IMG/VR virus record: IMGVR_UViG_3300020166_001433
Coordinates: 1-22,972 of that record
Source of the DNA: a virus
Length of the DNA: 22,972 nucleotides
Strand: one strand, 5' to 3'
Part shown: in pieces, positions 20,390 through 22,972 of the stretch
Layout of the letters: each line of letters starts with the position of its first letter
Position numbering within the stretch: the stretch's first letter is position 1
Program-made: the position numbers and the translations under genes
Notes under the pieces: model-generated
Database searches by the model: none
What the model saw: the letters and a program-made list of their open reading frames with translations, nothing else
What the model was told of the DNA's origin: nothing

Positions 20390-20884
20390 TTACAAATGCG
20401 GTTTTAAATCAGCAATCATACGATCTTTTGTATTTCTACGATCCAATTGAATTCCTAAGTTTTCATCTGCCCAAATATCAATTTCTTTTTTGGTCATTTT
20501 AGTAAAATCTGGAACAGTGTTTTCATTTGAAACTTCTTCTTTTGTTTCAATTATTACAGATACAGATGCATTTGTATCAACTGTAATTGGAGCAACGGTT
20601 TCTACTACCGCGTCTTTAACTTTTTCAGAAACTGCAATTTCAATTTGTTCTTTTTCTTTTTTTAGTTTTTCTGCCGCGGCTTCTGCCTTTTTCTCTGCCA
20701 TAAGTGCAGAATTTTTTCTTGCTGATTTATTTGCCAAAGTCTCCCGGCGTTTTTCTGCAACCTCTGGAGATAAAGTTTTTAATACTTCTTCTGATGTACT
20801 ACTTTCAATAGATTTAATTATGGTCTTCATTTCTTTCTTAGAAACTATTCTCGGCTCTTTACCGCCTTTAATTATAAGTGGCAT
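20390..20884 (-). CDS. unknown charged protein with coiled-coil, structural block
   Basis: This 164-aa protein begins MPLIIKGGKEPRIVSKKEMK. A central Lys/Glu/Ala-rich helix (about residues 60-90, coiled-coil-like) is followed by a Val/Thr-rich part. The C-terminal domain runs FTKMTKKEIDIWADENLGIQ to DRRNTKDRMIADLK. That last segment resembles short SAP/HeH-like DNA-binding helices in phage proteins. It lies in the scaffold-like unit (TAATG overlap with its upstream neighbour) and ends at a strong terminator. Probably a head or neck protein; no family is named. Confidence 0.65.
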   Translation of the reverse strand: MPLIIKGGKEPRIVSKKEMKTIIKSIESSTSEEVLKTLSPEVAEKRRETLANKSARKNSALMAEKKAEAAAEKLKKEKEQIEIAVSEKVKDAVVETVAPITVDTNASVSVIIETKEEVSNENTVPDFTKMTKKEIDIWADENLGIQLDRRNTKDRMIADLKPHL

Positions 20885-21204
20885 TATTTTATTCTCCTTG
20901 ATGTTGCTTTCGTAGCAAGTTTTTTAACAGCTTCTTTAGAACTATCATCATTATCTGATGTAGGGACAAATTCTAATTCTATACTGCTATTAGTCGCACT
21001 ATTAACATATTTACTATTTGTAAGTAAGTCAACTAAGCCTTCGATAGTTATCGAATGGCCAAGATCATTTAACTCGCGTACCATTATTTCAGTACCTATA
21101 CTATTAATATCATTTGCTTTTAAGCGAACAAGATAAACATTAATATCATTCATAAGTTGAGACTTATAATTGTCATTTTCGCTTAAAAGTGTAGAAATTT
21201 TCAT
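20884..21204 (-). CDS. unknown 106-aa protein, structural block
   Basis: MKISTLLSENDNYKSQLMND and so on: an N-terminal helix, a middle part with NDLGHSITIEGLVDLLTNSK, and a basic C-terminus (KKLATKATSRRIK). Small proteins with this kind of start occur beside the prohead scaffold genes of T4-like marine phages. It follows the scaffold-like gene by one base. Its exact role is unknown. Confidence 0.65.
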   Translation of the reverse strand: MKISTLLSENDNYKSQLMNDINVYLVRLKANDINSIGTEIMVRELNDLGHSITIEGLVDLLTNSKYVNSATNSSIELEFVPTSDNDDSSKEAVKKLATKATSRRIK

Positions 21205-21205
21205 T

Positions 21206-21676
21206 TTATGTTCTCTTTGTTCTGCCTAATGGTTCATCATCCGGACCAGATGCCGCTTCATCACCACCTGCAAAAGCATCGCCATCTAATTCAACATCAT
21301 CTTCAAAATCATCTTGCATATCGCCGCCGATTTCAATATCGCTTGCCATATCATTTGATGGTTTTTCACCATTAAGAACTAGAACTGCATCATTAACAGT
21401 ATCTTTTGTTGAACGTGCCTGTCCCAATAGACCAGAAATAGCATCATTCACTGACTCTTTGAATGCTGTTGCACGATCTGCACCATGTGAGTATGCCATT
21501 TCATCTGATAGTGGTCCAAGTTGATCATTTTGTAATTTACCTAATTTTTCAATCATATCCTGTAGTTCATCTACCATGCCACGCGCCGCCATCAAAACTT
21601 CGGCTTCTGCTGCATCACTCTCAAGCAAGGTATTAAGTTCTGCTAATAAGTTTTCTTGAATTTTTTGAGTTGACAT
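21206..21676 (-). CDS. nested 156-aa product from an internal start in the scaffold-like gene
   Basis: ATG at 21676, in the same frame as the 471-aa protein (residue 316), is preceded by AAAAGGAATATAAA, a Shine-Dalgarno at good spacing. The product would begin MSTQKIQENLLAELNTLLES and contain only the helical acidic domain. Its start coincides with the junction between the Asn-rich linker and that domain. It may be a separately made core protein, or two genes fused in frame. Confidence 0.5.
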   Translation of the reverse strand: MSTQKIQENLLAELNTLLESDAAEAEVLMAARGMVDELQDMIEKLGKLQNDQLGPLSDEMAYSHGADRATAFKESVNDAISGLLGQARSTKDTVNDAVLVLNGEKPSNDMASDIEIGGDMQDDFEDDVELDGDAFAGGDEAASGPDDEPLGRTKRT

Positions 21677-22621
21677 TTTATATTCCTTTTGACCGTTGAA
21701 AGTATTTGAAAATTCATTTTGTGTATTTACTTTTGGTGCATCGCTTTCATTTTTATTGCCGCCAAGTGCTTTAGCAGCAACTGCACGTGTTGCAACATTG
21801 GCTGCTGCGCCAGCAACTTTACTACCAACCTTTTTTGCAACCGCGCCGCCAACTGCTCTTGCTGCCATACCAACTAATGGCACTAATGGTAATACTTCGT
21901 CGGTGCGTTCTTTGCCTTCGGCATGCATTGCTGCCATATGTGCTTTATATTTCTTGGTACCTTTTTTATGAGGACTTTTACCTTCTTTCATATATGAAGA
22001 TTCTTTTACCCAGCAATCTAGTGTAGGATCATTACAATCATTTTTACAATCAGTTGTTGGCTTGCCGAAGGTATCACCGCAATCTTTACATACTGCTTTC
22101 ATTGCATTTTCCTTTGATGCTTCGTAAGTTGTCATTGTATCAAACTCATCGTCATCAAATTCGCCAAATGCTGGGTGTTCACCATGACCGAAAAACTTTT
22201 TAGCTTTTTTAGTAGCTTTGCCGATTTTCTTACCTGCTGCTTTCACCGTGTCTTTGATGCCTTCATCTACTGACTCGCCCATTTCTTCTGCTTTTGACGC
22301 ATGTTTGGCTTTCTTCTTAGCCGGCGATTTGCCTTTTTTCTTTGCATCTTGATATGCTTTTAAACCTGCTGGTAATTCACCTTCCGCAACGTGTGCTTTC
22401 AATAGTGATTTGATTGTTTCAATCATAAGCATGTTTTCAACATATGCACGATCCTGGTGGTCTGCAGTCATTTCACGCTTTTGTGCTTCTAATTGTGCTT
22501 TCGCTTCTCTCAGTGATTCAAGATCACCATCTACTTCATAACCAAAGTTGCTTTTCATATACTCATTCATTTTTGAAGAGATAGCAACTGGGTCAGAGTT
22601 GTAAAAAATTGTTTTTCTCAT
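21206..22621 (-). CDS. prohead scaffold-like protein (tentative), with probable internal start
   Basis: This 471-aa protein has an N-terminal domain (about 1-100) with two amphipathic helices. A Lys-rich linker follows (KKKGKSPAKKKAKHASK, and again near 130). Next comes a cysteine-rich segment (CKDCGDTFGKPTTDCKNDCN, near 178-197), then a Gly/Ala/Val-rich hydrophobic stretch (about 245-290). The C-terminal 156 residues are helical and acidic (EDDVELDGDAFAGGDEAASG). The alternation of basic linkers and acidic helices fits internal head or scaffold core proteins. An in-frame ATG at 21676 has its own strong Shine-Dalgarno. The scaffold assignment is by composition and context, not motif. Confidence 0.6.
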   Translation of the reverse strand: MRKTIFYNSDPVAISSKMNEYMKSNFGYEVDGDLESLREAKAQLEAQKREMTADHQDRAYVENMLMIETIKSLLKAHVAEGELPAGLKAYQDAKKKGKSPAKKKAKHASKAEEMGESVDEGIKDTVKAAGKKIGKATKKAKKFFGHGEHPAFGEFDDDEFDTMTTYEASKENAMKAVCKDCGDTFGKPTTDCKNDCNDPTLDCWVKESSYMKEGKSPHKKGTKKYKAHMAAMHAEGKERTDEVLPLVPLVGMAARAVGGAVAKKVGSKVAGAAANVATRAVAAKALGGNKNESDAPKVNTQNEFSNTFNGQKEYKMSTQKIQENLLAELNTLLESDAAEAEVLMAARGMVDELQDMIEKLGKLQNDQLGPLSDEMAYSHGADRATAFKESVNDAISGLLGQARSTKDTVNDAVLVLNGEKPSNDMASDIEIGGDMQDDFEDDVELDGDAFAGGDEAASGPDDEPLGRTKRT

Positions 22622-22654
22622 GGTATTTGCCCCAATACATAAAGTTATATCATG

Positions 22655-22662
22655 TATTTATC
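22655..22662 (-). promoter_or_regulatory. T4-late-type promoter of the scaffold-like operon
   Basis: GATAAATA on the minus strand, 34 bases before the ATG at 22621, with no -35. It should drive the unit down to the terminator at 20329-20358. Confidence 0.65.
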
Positions 22663-22683
22663 TTTTTAGTTTCATTTTCTAAT

Positions 22684-22972
22684 TTACTTAATCGACTCAT
22701 ATATGGATTTTATACTACGTTTAGCACTTCCTGCCTCAGATTTAGCACGTGTAAATCGTGCTTCTGCAATATCCATCTTATTAGTGTCCTTACGCTTCTT
22801 TGCTTTGGCATATGAATCTTTGAACTGAATAGCATCAAAATAGAATTTTTCGAATAATGCGTTACTTGCCATTATTTTTGTTAATTCTGGTGAGTTTATT
22901 TTCTTTCCAGAATTCAAATGCCTTGTTATAACATATGCAGTTTCATACAAACAAATTTCCTCAAATAATGTA
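22684..22972 (-). CDS. partial small basic protein running off the right edge
   Basis: The frame is open to the window edge. Visible residues include LFEEICLYETAYVITRHLNS, then a helical middle and a C-terminus rich in Lys, Arg and Ser (AKKRKDTNKMDIAEARFTRA). A TTG at 22950 is possible but the upstream codons (T-L-F-E-E-I-C) read through, so the real start is probably beyond 22972. Two long helices are likely. Function unknown; its position beside scaffold-region genes suggests a virion protein. Confidence 0.6.
   Translation of the reverse strand, partial: TLFEEICLYETAYVITRHLNSGKKINSPELTKIMASNALFEKFYFDAIQFKDSYAKAKKRKDTNKMDIAEARFTRAKSEAGSAKRSIKSIYESIK

Noticed and set aside
20490-20915. 141-aa plus-strand frame opposite the Lys/Glu-rich gene
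   Set aside because: Its Ser/Phe-rich composition is the antisense image of Lys/Glu/Ala codons; it has no ribosome-binding site and the minus-strand gene is coupled to its neighbour.
1-22972. CRISPR arrays, tRNA genes or insertion sequences
   Set aside because: No regularly spaced repeats, no cloverleaf apart from the tmRNA ends, and no transposase or terminal inverted repeats were seen by eye.

Overview
The window is AT-rich DNA that reads best as part of the genome of a T4-like tailed phage (myovirus type) of a marine or aquatic alphaproteobacterium. The phage call rests on a PAAR spike-tip protein, a tail-fibre-like protein, a scaffold-like protein, compact genes nearly all on the minus strand, and T4-type late promoters (TATAAATA, GATAAATA, AATAAATA) in front of structural genes. 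The alphaproteobacterial host call rests on a circularly permuted two-piece tmRNA gene of the alphaproteobacterial kind, a DUF1127 protein and a zf-CHCC protein. The host assignment is inference.

The layout is described in minus-strand transcription order, right to left. Positions 22972-20390 hold head-scaffold-type genes, including a 471-aa scaffold-like protein with a probable internal start, and end at a strong terminator. Next is a PD-(D/E)XK nuclease gene (20293-19604) whose promoter would give a leaderless mRNA. Positions 19587-13435 hold tail and structural genes: a 730-aa fibre-like protein, a small unknown protein, an LSm-like small protein, the PAAR protein, a 708-aa structural protein and a zeta-like P-loop ATPase. 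A GT-A glycosyltransferase-like gene follows. Positions 12480-10728 hold small early genes behind nearly identical TTGACA/TATAAA promoters, two of them within an exact 72-bp direct repeat.

The only plus-strand unit (about 9875-10713) is an operon of four small basic proteins, one DUF1127. It sits behind a late promoter and a leader that looks structured.

Positions 9692-1 hold an unusually rich set of host-like metabolic and transport genes: NAD-dependent epimerase, CDF cation exporter, two tiny proteins, a beta-barrel porin-like protein behind a possible attenuator, a cobalamin-binding corrinoid protein, an alpha/beta hydrolase, PstS, a Pit-type phosphate permease, the tmRNA, a phasin-like protein, an APS-kinase-like P-loop protein, a radical SAM/SPASM protein, an HxGH nucleotidyltransferase and a zf-CHCC protein. 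pstS and the pit-like gene carry near-identical 5' leaders with a predicted hairpin-pseudoknot. pstS and the tmRNA carry near-identical promoters that combine a sigma70 and a T4-late motif.

Taken together, the phage appears to carry tools for phosphate uptake (PstS feeding host PstCAB, plus a stand-alone permease), envelope remodelling (porin, epimerase, glycosyltransferase), metal handling, methyl-group or B12 metabolism, and ribosome rescue. The strongest candidates for undescribed biology are the phage-encoded permuted tmRNA, the shared phosphate-gene leader RNA, the DUF1127 operon with its leader, and the corrinoid and CDF genes.
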